Assembly: GCF_023284045.1 (NCBI RefSeq)
Contig: NZ_JAKIKQ010000002.1
Location: 496,001-560,000 of the forward strand
Direction of reading: 5' to 3'
From: Shewanella kaireitica
Lineage (GTDB): Bacteria > Pseudomonadota > Gammaproteobacteria > Enterobacterales > Shewanellaceae
Length of the DNA stretch: 64,000 bases
Below the pieces are notes generated by a model that did not search any database, had not been told where the DNA came from, and was given only the letters and a program-made list of their open reading frames with translations. Both the position numbers and the translations under genes were made by a program. Of this stretch, positions 31,249-41,174 are shown in pieces. How positions within the stretch are numbered: the stretch's first letter is position 1; each line of letters opens with the position of its first letter.

Positions 31249-31800
31249 ATGTCTAAACAAGGATTTTACGGGCCAATCAGTGATGACGTTTGGCAAGCAG
31301 CCAGCAAGATCAAGTTACTGATCTGTGATGTCGATGGGGTATTTTCAGACGGTTTGGTTTACATGAGCAATGCCGGAGAAGAGCTTAAAACATTTCATAC
31401 CCGTGATGGCTACGGTGTGCGCTCAGTCCTTTCTAGTGGTATCAACGTGGCTATTATTACCGGCCGTAAATCACAAATAGTAGAAGACAGAATGACGGCC
31501 CTTGGCGTCACTCATATATATCAAGGTGTCGATAATAAGCTCACCCCTTACAATGAACTGCTAGCACTGTACAACGTAAGTGCTGATGAAGTCGCCTATA
31601 TAGGTGATGATATGGTCGATCTTCCTGTCATGAAAGAAGTGGGTCTATCTGTATGCGTAGCCGATGGCCACCCATACGTTAAGCAGCATGCACTTATGAC
31701 CACCCATATTAAAGGCGGTCACGGTGCACTGCGCGAGCTAACAGATCTACTGCTGCTTAGCCAAGATAAATTTGAGTCAGCTCATGGGATGAGCATATGA
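31249..31800 (+). CDS. kdsC: 3-deoxy-D-manno-octulosonate 8-phosphate phosphatase
   Basis: 183 residues of the HAD family, subclass C0 (no cap). The nucleophile motif is I-C-D-V-D-G-V-F-S-D-G (D27, D29); motif II T-G-R, Lys in K-L-T-P-Y and motif IV G-D-D-M-V-D complete the site. It removes phosphate from Kdo-8-P. Its stop overlaps the lptC start (ATGA). Confidence 0.96.
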   Translation: MSKQGFYGPISDDVWQAASKIKLLICDVDGVFSDGLVYMSNAGEELKTFHTRDGYGVRSVLSSGINVAIITGRKSQIVEDRMTALGVTHIYQGVDNKLTPYNELLALYNVSADEVAYIGDDMVDLPVMKEVGLSVCVADGHPYVKQHALMTTHIKGGHGALRELTDLLLLSQDKFESAHGMSI

Positions 31801-32354
31801 ATCGCGTCACACTCGCGATTATCGCTTTATTTGGCACTGCACTCATCCTCTATTGGCAGGTGCAGTCTAAAAAAAGCGATCAAACGTTAGACGTCAATGC
31901 AAGCGAACGGCCCAATTACATCATCGATGACCTGCGCAGTACAGAGTACAATGAAGCAGGTTTTGTCAATAGCAAGGTCACTGCCAAGCATATGGAACAC
32001 TTTGAAGATGCCAGCATGACTTACTTCACAGACCCAGTGTATCTAATCTACCCTGATGATGGCCAAGCACAATGGCGCTTAAGGGCGGTAAAAGGCAGCC
32101 ATAACAATTTAACCGGTAAGGTCTCATTACAAAACAATGTTATTATCGACTCCATAAGCCCTGAAGAGCCGATTCAAACATTATCGACATCTTATTTAGA
32201 ACTAGACTTGGATACCATGATAATGACCTCTGATGAAATTATTCACGTCACTGGCAATGAATTTGTTATTCAAGGCACAGGTCTTTATGCTGATCTCAAT
32301 GCTCAAAGTGTAAAGTTGATCAGCGAAGTCGAAGGGATCTACGATGCTAAATAA
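31797..32354 (+). CDS. lptC: LPS export protein LptC
   Basis: 185 residues: a short N-terminal membrane anchor (residues 4-20) and a periplasmic beta-jellyroll of the LptC/YrbK family. LptC receives LPS from LptB2FG and passes it to LptA. It overlaps kdsC by 4 bases. Confidence 0.92.
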   Translation: MNRVTLAIIALFGTALILYWQVQSKKSDQTLDVNASERPNYIIDDLRSTEYNEAGFVNSKVTAKHMEHFEDASMTYFTDPVYLIYPDDGQAQWRLRAVKGSHNNLTGKVSLQNNVIIDSISPEEPIQTLSTSYLELDLDTMIMTSDEIIHVTGNEFVIQGTGLYADLNAQSVKLISEVEGIYDAK

Positions 32355-32418
32355 GCGGTTCAAAAAAACCAATATACTCACTCGTGCAGTCACACTAATG
32401 GCCGAGTAGAAGGAAGTT

Positions 32419-32967
32419 ATGAAATACAATCAATCCATACTTGCAGGTCTATTGTGTCTGCTCAGCATGAGCAGCTATGCCGCTGTTGATGACCTTAAAC
32501 AAGAGGTCAAAATTGCCGCAGCGAGCCAAGAAGCTGATATAAAAAACAATCAGGTTATCTTTTTTGGCCCGGTAGAGGTGACTCAAGGCTCAATTAAAAT
32601 GAACGCTGATGAGTTACGGGTTTTCTCTAAAGAAGCGAACTCCGGAAAAACACTAGTTGCCACAGGCAATCCGGCAACCTATACCCAAGTAATGGAAGAT
32701 GGCCGCCCCGCAACGGCAAGCGCTAAAGAGATCCGTTACGAGTTAGCAACCAGAATCTTAACCCTTTTAGGTGATGCGACACTCGAGCAAGAGGGTAGCC
32801 AAGTTACAGGTAACCGCATTAAGTACAATATAGGTTTACAGCAACTCATTGCTGAAAGCACCGGCCAAGGCAATGACAGAGTGATCACCATCATTCAACC
32901 AGAAGCCTACCAAGAAGAGACTCCTGAAACCCCAGCTGAACCGATAGAAAAGCAGGAGCAGCAATGA
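32419..32967 (+). CDS. lptA: LPS transport periplasmic protein LptA
   Basis: 182 residues with a signal peptide (to S-S-Y-A) and an OstA-type jellyroll ([25 protein letters not shown]). LptA subunits form the bridge carrying LPS over the periplasm. The C-terminal tail is Glu/Pro-rich. RBS AAGGAAG; its stop overlaps lptB (ATGA). Confidence 0.94.
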   Translation: MKYNQSILAGLLCLLSMSSYAAVDDLKQEVKIAAASQEADIKNNQVIFFGPVEVTQGSIKMNADELRVFSKEANSGKTLVATGNPATYTQVMEDGRPATASAKEIRYELATRILTLLGDATLEQEGSQVTGNRIKYNIGLQQLIAESTGQGNDRVITIIQPEAYQEETPETPAEPIEKQEQQ

Positions 32968-33695
32968 CCCAAAAAACGCTAATGGCACGCAACTTAGCTA
33001 AGAGCTATAAAAACCGTGCGGTTGTTCAAGATGTGAGTTTAACGGTAAAAACCGGGCAGATTGTTGGGTTACTCGGCCCAAATGGAGCAGGCAAAACCAC
33101 AACCTTCTATATGGTCGTCGGTTTGGTTCAGAGTGAAAAAGGACAGATCTTTATTGATGAAGACGATCTTACCTTAGATCCTATGCATCTTCGTGCTCGA
33201 AAAGGTATAGGTTATTTACCGCAAGAAGCAAGTATTTTTAGAAAGCTTTCAGTCCGCGACAATATCATGGCAGTGCTTCAGACTCGCAGCGATATTGACA
33301 ATGAGCAACGTGAAGCGCAACTAGAGAGCCTGCTTGAAGAGTTTCATATCACTCACATACGAGACAGCCAAGGTATGGCACTTTCAGGTGGTGAACGCCG
33401 TCGAGTTGAAATTGCACGGGCGCTAGCAGCCAACCCAAAATTTATATTGCTTGATGAACCCTTTGCAGGTGTAGACCCCATTTCTGTCATCGATATTAAA
33501 AAAATCATTGAGCAGCTAAAAAACCGCGGCTTAGGCGTGCTGATTACCGATCACAATGTTCGTGAAACATTAGACGTTTGTGAGCATGCATATATTGTAA
33601 GTCACGGAAATCTCATTGCTGAGGGCACGCCTGCTGAAATCTTAGACAACCAGCAGGTTAGAGCAGTGTACTTAGGTGAACAATTCAGGCTATAG
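32964..33695 (+). CDS. lptB: LPS export ABC transporter ATPase LptB
   Basis: 243 residues. Walker [11 protein letters not shown]-loop at L-P-Q-E-A-S, signature L-S-G-G-E-R-R-R, Walker [13 protein letters not shown]. LptB powers LPS extraction from the inner membrane with LptFG, which are not in this window. Upstream of rpoN, the conserved order. Confidence 0.97.
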   Translation: MTQKTLMARNLAKSYKNRAVVQDVSLTVKTGQIVGLLGPNGAGKTTTFYMVVGLVQSEKGQIFIDEDDLTLDPMHLRARKGIGYLPQEASIFRKLSVRDNIMAVLQTRSDIDNEQREAQLESLLEEFHITHIRDSQGMALSGGERRRVEIARALAANPKFILLDEPFAGVDPISVIDIKKIIEQLKNRGLGVLITDHNVRETLDVCEHAYIVSHGNLIAEGTPAEILDNQQVRAVYLGEQFRL

Positions 33696-33831
33696 TTAAT
33701 CAACAACATGAGCGTTTAAAGCGCGGCACTAATTAAGTATACTAATATAATCATAGTGTTGGGCCTTTACGCTCTCTTCGCCAAATTAACGAGCTTCAAC
33801 GTTTAATTACAGTGTAGGGAATAGCGGTAAG

Positions 33832-35343
33832 ATGAAAGCGTCACTTCAGCTCAAAATGGGTCAGCAGCTAACCATGACTCCACAGTTACAGCAGGCAATC
33901 CGCTTACTGCAACTGTCCTCTTTAGAGCTGCAGCAAGAGATCCAGCAAGCATTAGAGTCAAATCCCCTACTAGAATTAGATGAAGAGCAATCTGACGGCG
34001 AACCTGTCAGCAATGAAGATCGCACCACCAGCGAGTCCGACAGCTATTCAGAATCTGATAGTGACAACGATTACAGCGCCAGCGCCGAAGTTGATCCCCA
34101 GCAAGATAGCGCCGCAGTAGAAACCTCTGACGCATTAACCCAAGATTCAATGCCTGATGATCTGCCGATGGATACCACTTGGGACGAAGTCTATACCGTC
34201 TCATCAAATGCAAGCTCTGGCGGTATGCGCGATGACGATATGCCATTCCAAGGTGAAACCAGCGAAGGCTTGTATGAGCACCTTGAGTGGCAAAAGAACT
34301 TAACACCATTTTCCGATAACGATCTTGCTATCGCCACCGCTATTATTGATGCTATTGACGAACGTGGTTACCTCACTCAAAACTGCGAAGATATTCTTGA
34401 AGCAATGGGCGATCCTGAGATTGAGATTGATGAAGTTGAAGCCGTGCTCAAACGCGTACAGCATTTTGACCCCATTGGTGTTGCCGCTCGCGACTTAAGC
34501 GAGTGTCTACTGATCCAACTGGCCCAATATGCCGCTACCACGCCACATATTGACAATGCCCGCCTACTCATCAAAGACTACTTAGATTTAATTGCAGGGC
34601 GCGATTTTAGGCAATTAATGCGTAAAACGAAGCTAAAAGAAGATGAGCTCCGTGAAGCCATAAGCCTGATCCAAACGCTTAACCCAAGACCTGGATTAGC
34701 AGTCACTCGCAGCAAAGATGAATACGTTATTCCCGATGTATCAGTAGCCAAAAAGAAAGGTCGCTGGGTGGTTGAGCTAAACCCAGATTATATGCCTAAA
34801 ATTAATGTTAATCAGCACTATGCTTCAATGGCTCGCAGCACAAAAAGCCAAGCCGATGGCCAGTTCATTCGCGGCCATTTACAGGAAGCTAAGTGGTTCA
34901 TTAAAAGTTTAGAAAGCCGTAATGAAACCTTACTAAAGGTCAGTAACTGCATTGTGAAATTCCAGCAAGGCTTCTTTGAATATGGCGATGAAGCTATGAA
35001 GCCAATGGTTTTAAATGATATTGCAGAAGCCGTTGAGATGCATGAGTCCACCATCTCAAGGGTCACCACTCAAAAGTATATGCATACCCCCAGAGGTATT
35101 TTCGAATTAAAGTATTTCTTCTCTAGTCATGTCGGAACCGACGACGGTGGAGAGTGCTCATCAACAGCTATTAGAGCGTTTATTAAGAAGTTAGTCGCAG
35201 CTGAAAACCAAAAGAAACCATTGAGCGATAGCAAAATGGCGCAACTTTTGGCAGAACAAGGGATAAAAGTTGCTCGTCGTACTATCGCGAAATATCGTGA
35301 AGCAATGCTAATCCCGCCCTCAAACCAACGTAAGAGTTTATAA
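33832..35343 (+). CDS. rpoN: RNA polymerase sigma-54 factor
   Basis: 503 residues. Region I (1-50) is Gln/Leu-rich ([18 protein letters not shown]); region II (about 55-135) is long and acidic with many Ser/Asp; then the core-binding domain and the C-terminal DNA-binding domain with the RpoN box [10 protein letters not shown] (481-490). Sigma-54 recognises -24/-12 promoters and needs AAA+ activators. It heads the rpoN-hpf-ptsN-rapZ-npr cluster. Confidence 0.97.
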   Translation: MKASLQLKMGQQLTMTPQLQQAIRLLQLSSLELQQEIQQALESNPLLELDEEQSDGEPVSNEDRTTSESDSYSESDSDNDYSASAEVDPQQDSAAVETSDALTQDSMPDDLPMDTTWDEVYTVSSNASSGGMRDDDMPFQGETSEGLYEHLEWQKNLTPFSDNDLAIATAIIDAIDERGYLTQNCEDILEAMGDPEIEIDEVEAVLKRVQHFDPIGVAARDLSECLLIQLAQYAATTPHIDNARLLIKDYLDLIAGRDFRQLMRKTKLKEDELREAISLIQTLNPRPGLAVTRSKDEYVIPDVSVAKKKGRWVVELNPDYMPKINVNQHYASMARSTKSQADGQFIRGHLQEAKWFIKSLESRNETLLKVSNCIVKFQQGFFEYGDEAMKPMVLNDIAEAVEMHESTISRVTTQKYMHTPRGIFELKYFFSSHVGTDDGGECSSTAIRAFIKKLVAAENQKKPLSDSKMAQLLAEQGIKVARRTIAKYREAMLIPPSNQRKSL

Positions 35344-35373
35344 CTCAAAATTAGGCACTTGGAGGAATTTTCT

Positions 35374-35661
35374 ATGCAAATTAACCTTACTGGACATCAC
35401 ATCGAAATCACCGCATCACTGCGTGGCTATGTAGAAGAAAAGTTCACAAAGCTTGAACGTCATTTCGATCAGATCAATAATGTCCACGTCATTTTGAATG
35501 TAGAAAAAATGCAGCAGATTGCCGAAGCCAGAATTCATCTTAAAAAAGGTGAAGTTTTTGCCACTTCGGAACATGCGGACATGTACGCCGCAATCGACTC
35601 CCTGATCGATAAATTAGATCGTCAGGTTATTAAACACAAAGAGAAGCTGACCAAACATTAA
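35374..35661 (+). CDS. hpf: Ribosome hibernation promoting factor
   Basis: 95 residues from the ATG at 35374, with GGAGGA upstream; an in-frame TTG five codons earlier is not needed. Short HPF/YfiA family (M-Q-I-N-L-T-G-H-H-I-E-I-T at the start, beta-alpha-beta fold). It binds the 30S A/P region and helps form inactive 100S ribosomes in stationary phase. Between rpoN and ptsN as in E. coli. Confidence 0.95.
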   Translation: MQINLTGHHIEITASLRGYVEEKFTKLERHFDQINNVHVILNVEKMQQIAEARIHLKKGEVFATSEHADMYAAIDSLIDKLDRQVIKHKEKLTKH

Positions 35662-35663
35662 CG

Positions 35664-36107
35664 ATGGAACTATGTACCATCCTGCAGCCGGAATGCACCA
35701 CCTGTGCCACTCCGGGCAGTAAGAAAAAAGTACTGGAACTCATCAGCGACATTGCCGCTGTCCAGTACCCTACTCTATCTTCACAAGAGATATTCGAGAG
35801 CCTGTTGGCTCGCGAAAAAATGGGTAGCACAGGTATAGGCAACGGTATCGCAATCCCGCATGGGCGGTTGACCAATATTGACCACCCACTTGGCATATTA
35901 ATCAAATGCGAAACACCGATCTCTTTTGACTCGATAGATAAGCAGCCAGTCGATATATTGTTTGCACTTTTGGTTCCTGCAGAGCAATGTGAGCAACACC
36001 TAGCCACTTTGTCTTCAATGGCTGAAAAGCTTAACAATAAAGCTATCGTTAAGCAGTTGAGGAAAAGCACCAGTGAATCAGAGCTGTACGATTTGATCAC
36101 TCAATAG
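35664..36107 (+). CDS. ptsN: Nitrogen-PTS EIIA component PtsN
   Basis: 147 residues of the EIIA(Fru/Ntr) family. The phosphorylated His is H66 in I-A-I-P-H-G-R-L. PtsN takes phosphate from NPr and regulates potassium transport and nitrogen/carbon balance. It starts 2 bases after hpf. Confidence 0.94.
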   Translation: MELCTILQPECTTCATPGSKKKVLELISDIAAVQYPTLSSQEIFESLLAREKMGSTGIGNGIAIPHGRLTNIDHPLGILIKCETPISFDSIDKQPVDILFALLVPAEQCEQHLATLSSMAEKLNNKAIVKQLRKSTSESELYDLITQ

Positions 36108-36117
36108 CTAATGACTC

Positions 36118-36165
36118 AGGTCTTTAAGTAACCTTATGTTATACAAGTAGGTTATTTAAAGACCT
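36118..36165 (+). terminator. Hairpin between ptsN and rapZ
   Basis: A long imperfect stem (36118-36134 with 36149-36165; AGGTCTTTAA and TTAAAGACCT ends) lies just beyond the ptsN stop. No T tract follows, so it may be an attenuator or processing site rather than a full terminator. Confidence 0.5.
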
Positions 36166-36309
36166 CAGTAATTATGACAGCAATATTATTTATTCTCTCC
36201 TTCTTGCCTAAGCTCTTGCTTTCACCAACAAAAAAGTTAATCTATACCCTTGTACATCTTGTAAACATATATAAAACACTCATTCTAACTTCTATCAGGT
36301 AGTCAAAAG

Positions 36310-37164
36310 ATGAAACTCGTTCTTGTCTCTGGTCGTTCAGGCTCTGGTAAATCCGTTCTTCTAAGGATGTTAGAAGATCTCGGCTATTATTGTGTCGATA
36401 ATCTTCCGTTACCTATGATGGGAACACTGTTAGAGCAGCTAACGGGTAATTCAGAGCTCGTAGCAATTAGTGTCGATATTCGCAATATGCCAGAGAAAGA
36501 AACTGAGCTGGAAAAGCACCTAACGAATTTACCTGAAGGTGTCGAGCTACTCAGCTTCTTCCTAAACTCAAGCGATGAAGTATTGCTTAAACGCTATAAC
36601 GAAACCCGACGACTTCACCCACTGTCTCATTCGAATATCTCATTGAAAGAAGCCATTCAGCTTGAAGGCCGTCAGCTAGAACCATTAGCAAAAATCGTCG
36701 ACCACTATATCGATACTTCAAACCTCAACATCTACGATCTTAACGATCAAGTTCGTGAAATTTTATTGGGTAATATTGATAAAGAGCTAATGATCAAGTT
36801 TGAGTCTTTCGGATTTAAATATGGTATGCCTACCGAAGCCGACTTTATGTTCGATGTTAGATTTCTGCCTAACCCGCACTGGGAACCGGAACTAAGGCCG
36901 ATGACAGGGCTTGATAAGCCAGTACAGGATTTTCTCAATCAACGCCCATTGGTTAATAAATTTATCTGGCAGATAGAGAATTTGCTACGTACATGGCTGC
37001 CAGACTTAGAGCGTAATAATCGCAGTTATTTGACCATCGCTATTGGTTGTACTGGAGGCCAACATCGCTCTGTGTATGTAACCGAAAGGCTTGCTGAACA
37101 CTTTAAAGATGGACGGCATAAAGTGACCACTAGTCACCGCGAGTTAAAAAATGCCAACGATTGA
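36310..37164 (+). CDS. rapZ: RNase adapter protein RapZ
   Basis: 284 residues: N-terminal P-loop domain with Walker A G-R-S-G-S-G-K-S (8-15) and a C-terminal domain with the Y-G-x-P-x-x-A-D ... G-C-T-G-G-x-H-R-S-V-Y motif. In E. coli RapZ guides GlmZ to RNase E and so sets GlcN6P synthase. The following npr start lies inside its end (14-base overlap). Confidence 0.96.
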   Translation: MKLVLVSGRSGSGKSVLLRMLEDLGYYCVDNLPLPMMGTLLEQLTGNSELVAISVDIRNMPEKETELEKHLTNLPEGVELLSFFLNSSDEVLLKRYNETRRLHPLSHSNISLKEAIQLEGRQLEPLAKIVDHYIDTSNLNIYDLNDQVREILLGNIDKELMIKFESFGFKYGMPTEADFMFDVRFLPNPHWEPELRPMTGLDKPVQDFLNQRPLVNKFIWQIENLLRTWLPDLERNNRSYLTIAIGCTGGQHRSVYVTERLAEHFKDGRHKVTTSHRELKNAND

Positions 37165-37426
37165 ACGACAAGTTACCATATGCAATAAGCTTGGACTTCA
37201 TGCTCGAGCCGCAACCAAACTGGTGGTGTTAGCTTCTGAATTTGATGCTGAAATAACAATAATCCAAGGCGAAAAACAAGCATCAGCCGTAAGTGTACTA
37301 GGCTTACTAATGTTAGAGACAGGAATGGGCAAATCCATAAAGCTAATTGCCACAGGAGCAGATGCAGAGCCAGCATTAGAGGCTATATGCCATTTAATCA
37401 ATGCCAAATTTGACGAAGACAGCTAG
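37151..37426 (+). CDS. npr: Phosphocarrier protein NPr
   Basis: 91 residues of the HPr fold. Phosphorylatable H17 in [10 protein letters not shown] and the Ser-region S-V-L-G-L-L-M are clear. NPr relays phosphate from PtsP to PtsN. Overlaps rapZ, implying translational coupling. Confidence 0.94.
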   Translation: MPTIERQVTICNKLGLHARAATKLVVLASEFDAEITIIQGEKQASAVSVLGLLMLETGMGKSIKLIATGADAEPALEAICHLINAKFDEDS

Positions 37427-37464
37427 CCCTCTTTTCCTGTAAAATTTATCCTTATATACCTCTG

Positions 37465-37513
37465 ACACCAATCCAATTAATTCAGTGAGCGATTTCTTGA
37501 GGCGATTGGTATT
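37465..37513. repeat. Short 49-bp inverted-repeat relic of the ACCAATC family
   Basis: ACACCAATC at the left and GATTGGTATT at the right enclose about 30 bases containing TCAGTGAGCGAT, which resembles the CTCAGCGAG part of the long MITE copies. It lies between npr and mgtE. It looks like an internally deleted copy. Confidence 0.55.
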
Positions 37514-37559
37514 ACTTACGTTATTATATGCGCCTTTTATACGAGCCTGAGAGGGATCC

Positions 37560-38924
37560 ATGCCGATTGAAGTCTTAGATAATGAAACAACAGATCAACG
37601 CCTCAATCAGCTGAATAAAGCATTGGGCAGTGGGATGTTCGTCCATGTCCGCAATATGCTGCAAGATATGGCAGCTACTGATATCGCCTTTATCCTCGAA
37701 TCTTCGCCACCGCGTACTCGTCAAGTCCTCTGGCAATTGATTGACCAAGAGCATACTGGTGAAATTCTTGATGAGCTGGGCGAAGAACTAAAAGATAGCC
37801 TAATTAGTCAAATGAGTCCTGAGCGAGTCGCCAAAGCTGCCCAAAGCATGGACACCGATGACTTAGCCTATATTTTGAGAAGCTTACCTGACAGTGTCTT
37901 TAATGAGGTGCTGCAGTCGATGAGCACTCAAGATAGGGTGAGGGTTGAGCAAGCACTCTCCTATCCTGATGATACCGCCGGCAGTATTATGAATACTGAT
38001 ACGGTGACCTTAAGGCCTGACGTCAATATCGATGTGATACTTCGCTATTTAAGAATTCGTGGCGAATTACCAGACGCAACCGATATGCTGTATGTGGTCG
38101 ACAAACATGACCGCGTACTGGGTGGTGTTCGTATTGCCGACCTACTGACTTGTAACCCTGATTCATCCATTAGGGATATCATGGCAGCCGATGTCGAGCC
38201 TATTCCCGTAGGTATGTCTGACAGTGAGGTTGCACAGCTGTTCGAACGTCATGACTGGATGTCTGCACCTGTAGTTGATGATGACAACAAACTACTTGGC
38301 CGTATAACCATTGATGACGTGGTTGATGTTATCCGTGAAGATGCTGAACACTCAATGATGGGTATGGCAGGTATGGACGATGATACCGATACCTTTGGCC
38401 CTGTATTAAAAAGTACTTTTCGCCGTTCATTGTGGTTAACGGTTAATTTATTTGCCGCATTACTCGCCGCTTCTGTCAGCAACATGTTTGAGGGAACCTT
38501 GGAACAGTTCGCCACCATCGCTATTTTGATGACCATTGTCCCTAGCATGGGCGGTGTAGCAGGTAACCAAACATTAGCGCTGGTTATTCGTGGTATTGCC
38601 TTAGGTCAAATTGGCCAAAGTAACTCCAGATGGCTTATCGGCAAAGAACTTGCCATTGGCTTTCTCAACGGCTTACTGTGGTCGGTATTAGTCTGTGCTG
38701 CTGTCTGGGCATGGAAAGGCGATATCACGCTAGGAGCAACCATTGGCGGCGCTATGTTGATTAACATGACAGTCGCAGGGCTTGCCGGTGCCAGTATTCC
38801 GCTCATTCTCAAAAGAATGAATATTGATCCTGCGCTAGCAGGCGGTATGGTGCTAACCACAGTGACCGACGTCATCGGTCTGTTTGCCTTTTTAGGTTTA
38901 GCGACTGTGTTTCTACTAAATTAA
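37560..38924 (+). CDS. mgtE: Magnesium transporter MgtE
   Basis: 454 residues: acidic MgtE N-domain superhelix (about 20-130), tandem CBS domains (about 135-260) and five membrane helices (about 285-450) containing the P-S-M-G-G-V-A-G-N-Q pore segment. MgtE is a Mg2+-gated Mg2+ channel. All parts are complete. Followed by a strong terminator. Confidence 0.95.
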   Translation: MPIEVLDNETTDQRLNQLNKALGSGMFVHVRNMLQDMAATDIAFILESSPPRTRQVLWQLIDQEHTGEILDELGEELKDSLISQMSPERVAKAAQSMDTDDLAYILRSLPDSVFNEVLQSMSTQDRVRVEQALSYPDDTAGSIMNTDTVTLRPDVNIDVILRYLRIRGELPDATDMLYVVDKHDRVLGGVRIADLLTCNPDSSIRDIMAADVEPIPVGMSDSEVAQLFERHDWMSAPVVDDDNKLLGRITIDDVVDVIREDAEHSMMGMAGMDDDTDTFGPVLKSTFRRSLWLTVNLFAALLAASVSNMFEGTLEQFATIAILMTIVPSMGGVAGNQTLALVIRGIALGQIGQSNSRWLIGKELAIGFLNGLLWSVLVCAAVWAWKGDITLGATIGGAMLINMTVAGLAGASIPLILKRMNIDPALAGGMVLTTVTDVIGLFAFLGLATVFLLN

Positions 38925-38950
38925 TGCCTGTTCGTTGAACCATGCAAATA

Positions 38951-38974
38951 GCCGCCTTGATAGGCGGCATTTTT
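38951..38974 (+). terminator. Terminator of mgtE
   Basis: The GCCGCCT/AGGCGGC stem (38951-38957 with 38962-38968) is followed by ATTTTTG. A lone half repeat of the ACCAATC family (ATACCAATCAAATCC) lies right after it. Confidence 0.88.
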
Positions 38975-38996
38975 GTTCGGTTATACCAATCAAATC

Positions 38997-39788
38997 CTAC
39001 AGCTTTAACGGCGCGCTAAAACCATAGTCAGCTAAGATAGACTGGCCTTTTTCTGACAACACAAACATCGCAAGCTTCCAAGCATCCGGTTTAGCTGCCT
39101 TTAATACGACTAAACCGTAATTTGCTCCTACTGCCAGCTCGTCAGGTAATTGCACCACCTTAAGGTTGGGCACCTCTTTTTGAGCCAACACTGCATTAGT
39201 ACAGTAGGTTAAGAAGATATCGGCGCGATTGTTCTCCATCACCCAGCCATAAGTATTACGTCCAGTAGGTGCTTTCTGACTGTTCTCACCACCAGTGAGT
39301 TGTAATGCTTTAGTTTCTAGCCGAACTTGTGCACCAGCACTTAATGCATCCGCTTTAGCAAATACCTTCCATGCATAATCACCTGAAGGATCAGCTTTTG
39401 GCGTAGATGTACCTAGCCTTATATCGCTACTAAGCATCTTCTGAAGTAAATCTTCGCTATTGAGATCAACATCTGCTTGCGCAATGGCGCACATCTGATT
39501 TTGAGCAAACATCACCACACTTTCAGCCAGTTCATTTCGCTTTAACGTTTGCGGATGCTTAATATTGGCAGAGGCAAAAACATCCACAACCTCACCAGCT
39601 TCAATCCGTTTTCTAAGCAGACCTGAAGGCGCAAAACTACTATTAACCGCTTGCCCTGATTCTAGCTGGTACGCAGCCACAATATCTGACATCGCATTTT
39701 TCAGACTACCGGCGGCGCGCATCTCAATAGGCGCTGCGGTGACGGTAAGAGGGAAGATTAATAGTGAAGCTGCGATCCATTTTTTCAT
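38997..39788 (-). CDS. Orphan ModA-like periplasmic substrate-binding protein
   Basis: 263 residues from the ATG at 39788 (M-K-K-W-I-A-A-S), chosen because a normal signal peptide (cleavage near V-T-A-A) starts there. It matches the ModA/WtpA-type oxyanion-binding fold: A-A-G-S-L-K-N-A-M at the start, S-F-A-P-S-G-L-L, G-T-S-T-P-K-A-D-P-S-G-D-Y and D-I-F-L-T-Y-C. ModA proteins bind molybdate or tungstate for an ABC importer, but no permease or ATPase lies nearby, so the ligand may differ or the permease is elsewhere. Confidence 0.82.
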   Translation of the reverse strand: MKKWIAASLLIFPLTVTAAPIEMRAAGSLKNAMSDIVAAYQLESGQAVNSSFAPSGLLRKRIEAGEVVDVFASANIKHPQTLKRNELAESVVMFAQNQMCAIAQADVDLNSEDLLQKMLSSDIRLGTSTPKADPSGDYAWKVFAKADALSAGAQVRLETKALQLTGGENSQKAPTGRNTYGWVMENNRADIFLTYCTNAVLAQKEVPNLKVVQLPDELAVGANYGLVVLKAAKPDAWKLAMFVLSEKGQSILADYGFSAPLKL

Positions 39789-39985
39789 GTTTGATTCCAT
39801 AAGTGACTTTAACGCGACAGTAAATAAAGCAATAACAGAGATCGATCAAAAAGCATTTATCAATTGAAAACAATCTATAACGTCCTTGCGAGACTATGTA
39901 TGTTCAAGCGCTTGAATGGGATCACTCAAAAACCAAATTCATTAGACAAATAGTCGCAAGCCACCAGCTTATCTTCGCGCACAAA

Positions 39986-40008
39986 AAAGCCACCTTATCG
40001 GTGGCTTT
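39986..40008 (-). terminator. Terminator of the OmpA-family lipoprotein gene
   Basis: AAAGCCACC (39986-39994) pairs with GGTGGCTTT (40000-40008); the minus strand then reads TTT TTT. Confidence 0.85.
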
Positions 40009-40043
40009 AGTCTAAATAAAATCAATATTCAGCAGTATAAAGA

Positions 40044-40712
40044 CTAACTTAACGGGCTAAGAATAATCTCAACTCGGCGGTTTTCAGCTCTACCCGCTTT
40101 GGTCTCGTTACTTGCAACAGGTCGTTCTTCACCAACACCATGAGAAACCACTCTGGCTGACGGCACTTTGCGGCTCATTAAGTAGCTTGCCACTTCACTG
40201 GCTCTCACCTGTGATAATCTCATATTGTACGAGGCCGCACCTGAGCTATCGGTATGTCCCATCACATTGAGTTTGGTCTCATCATATTCTAAAGCAACTA
40301 ATGCAACGCTATTTAGCACTTGCTCTGCTCGTTGGCTAAGATCGGTTTGATCCACGCCGAAAGTCACATCGTTTGGCATATTCAAAATAATGGTATCACC
40401 ACTGCGAGTCACACTCACACCCGATGACTGTAACTGCTTACGTAGCTCTGCTTCTTGCACATCCATGTAGTAGCCAATACCACCACCAAGTGCAGCACCC
40501 GATGCAGCCCCAATTAATGCCCCTTTACCTCTATCACTTTTGCTTGATGAAGCGACTCCTATCGCAGCTCCCGCTAATGCGCCAATCAAGGCGCCATTGG
40601 TGGCTTTAGCATTTTGGGATTCATTGCTATATGGATTGGTTGTCTGACAACCAGAAACAAACACTGCAGCAACAATACAACTGGCGATAACGCCATTGCG
40701 CTTAATAATCAT
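40044..40712 (-). CDS. OmpA-family lipoprotein with glycine zipper (YiaD-like)
   Basis: 222 residues from ATG at 40712, eight bases after AGGAG. A lipoprotein signal ends F-V-S-G-C. Two Gly/Ala zipper stretches (about 35-75; G-A-L-I-G-A-L-A-G-A-A-I-G) precede a C-terminal OmpA domain (about 115-222) with the peptidoglycan-binding G-H-T-D-S-S-G and R-A-x-x-V-x-x-Y-L plus N-R-R-V-E-I. It likely tethers the outer membrane to the wall. It stands alone. Confidence 0.9.
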   Translation of the reverse strand: MIIKRNGVIASCIVAAVFVSGCQTTNPYSNESQNAKATNGALIGALAGAAIGVASSSKSDRGKGALIGAASGAALGGGIGYYMDVQEAELRKQLQSSGVSVTRSGDTIILNMPNDVTFGVDQTDLSQRAEQVLNSVALVALEYDETKLNVMGHTDSSGAASYNMRLSQVRASEVASYLMSRKVPSARVVSHGVGEERPVASNETKAGRAENRRVEIILSPLS

Positions 40713-40985
40713 GAACATTACTCCTAAACTGTCTTCATAGTGCGAAGACGACAACATATCGAGTTATTTTGTTAGCAGTATATAAGCCGAGAGTTAATAG
40801 ACAATGGTTCAAACTCCAAGCGCTGTAAAATCACACAGTACCCGTCACTTTCTAGGCTATAACCTCTGCACCAAGATCAAGCACACTTGCCCTATTTCGT
40901 AGCTTTCAGCTACCTAGCAAGTTTATCCGATATTAACGCGGAACACGTAAACCGTTGTTTTTAAGCAATATAAATATTATGCATT
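40713..40985. other. Intergenic region between divergent units
   Basis: Holds the promoter region of the OmpA-family lipoprotein; no frame or repeat is evident. Confidence 0.35.
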
Positions 40986-40987
40986 AT

Positions 40988-41005
40988 TTGGCACACAACT
41001 AGCAT
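40988..41005 (+). promoter_or_regulatory. Sigma-54-type promoter candidate
   Basis: TTGGCAC-ACAAC-TAGCAT has the invariant GG (40990-40991) and GC (41002-41003) separated by 10 bases, the -24/-12 geometry; the -24 box is a perfect TGGCAC and the -12 box deviates by one base from TTGCA. It precedes a 29-codon ORF and a small HTH gene. Confidence 0.55.
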
Positions 41006-41044
41006 ACCTATAAAGTAGTACGCAAGAGCAATGCAAGGAATGAC

Positions 41045-41134
41045 ATGAACTTACTTAAAACAATCTCCCTAAATTACCAGGATTATGTCGATGTAATTAG
41101 GCATATTGGCATCAGTCAGTGGGATGTAGAGTAG
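41045..41134 (+). CDS. 29-residue ORF, possible leader or small protein
   Basis: ATG at 41045 has AAGGA five bases upstream. The peptide begins M-N-L-L-K-T-I-S-L-N-Y-Q-D-Y-V and ends W-D-V-E. It lies about 40 bases after the sigma-54-like promoter and 40 bases before the HTH gene. Too short to assign; it could be a leader peptide or a small protein. Confidence 0.35.
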   Translation: MNLLKTISLNYQDYVDVIRHIGISQWDVE

Positions 41135-41174
41135 ATACTTTTTAAATAGTTTGAAGTAATTAGAGGGGTAACCA

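Noticed and set aside
34007..34309. 100-codon minus-strand frame
   Set aside because: Antisense to the acidic region II of rpoN; no homology recognised.
35630..36100. 156-codon minus-strand frame
   Set aside because: Complete antisense overlap with ptsN, which is unambiguous.
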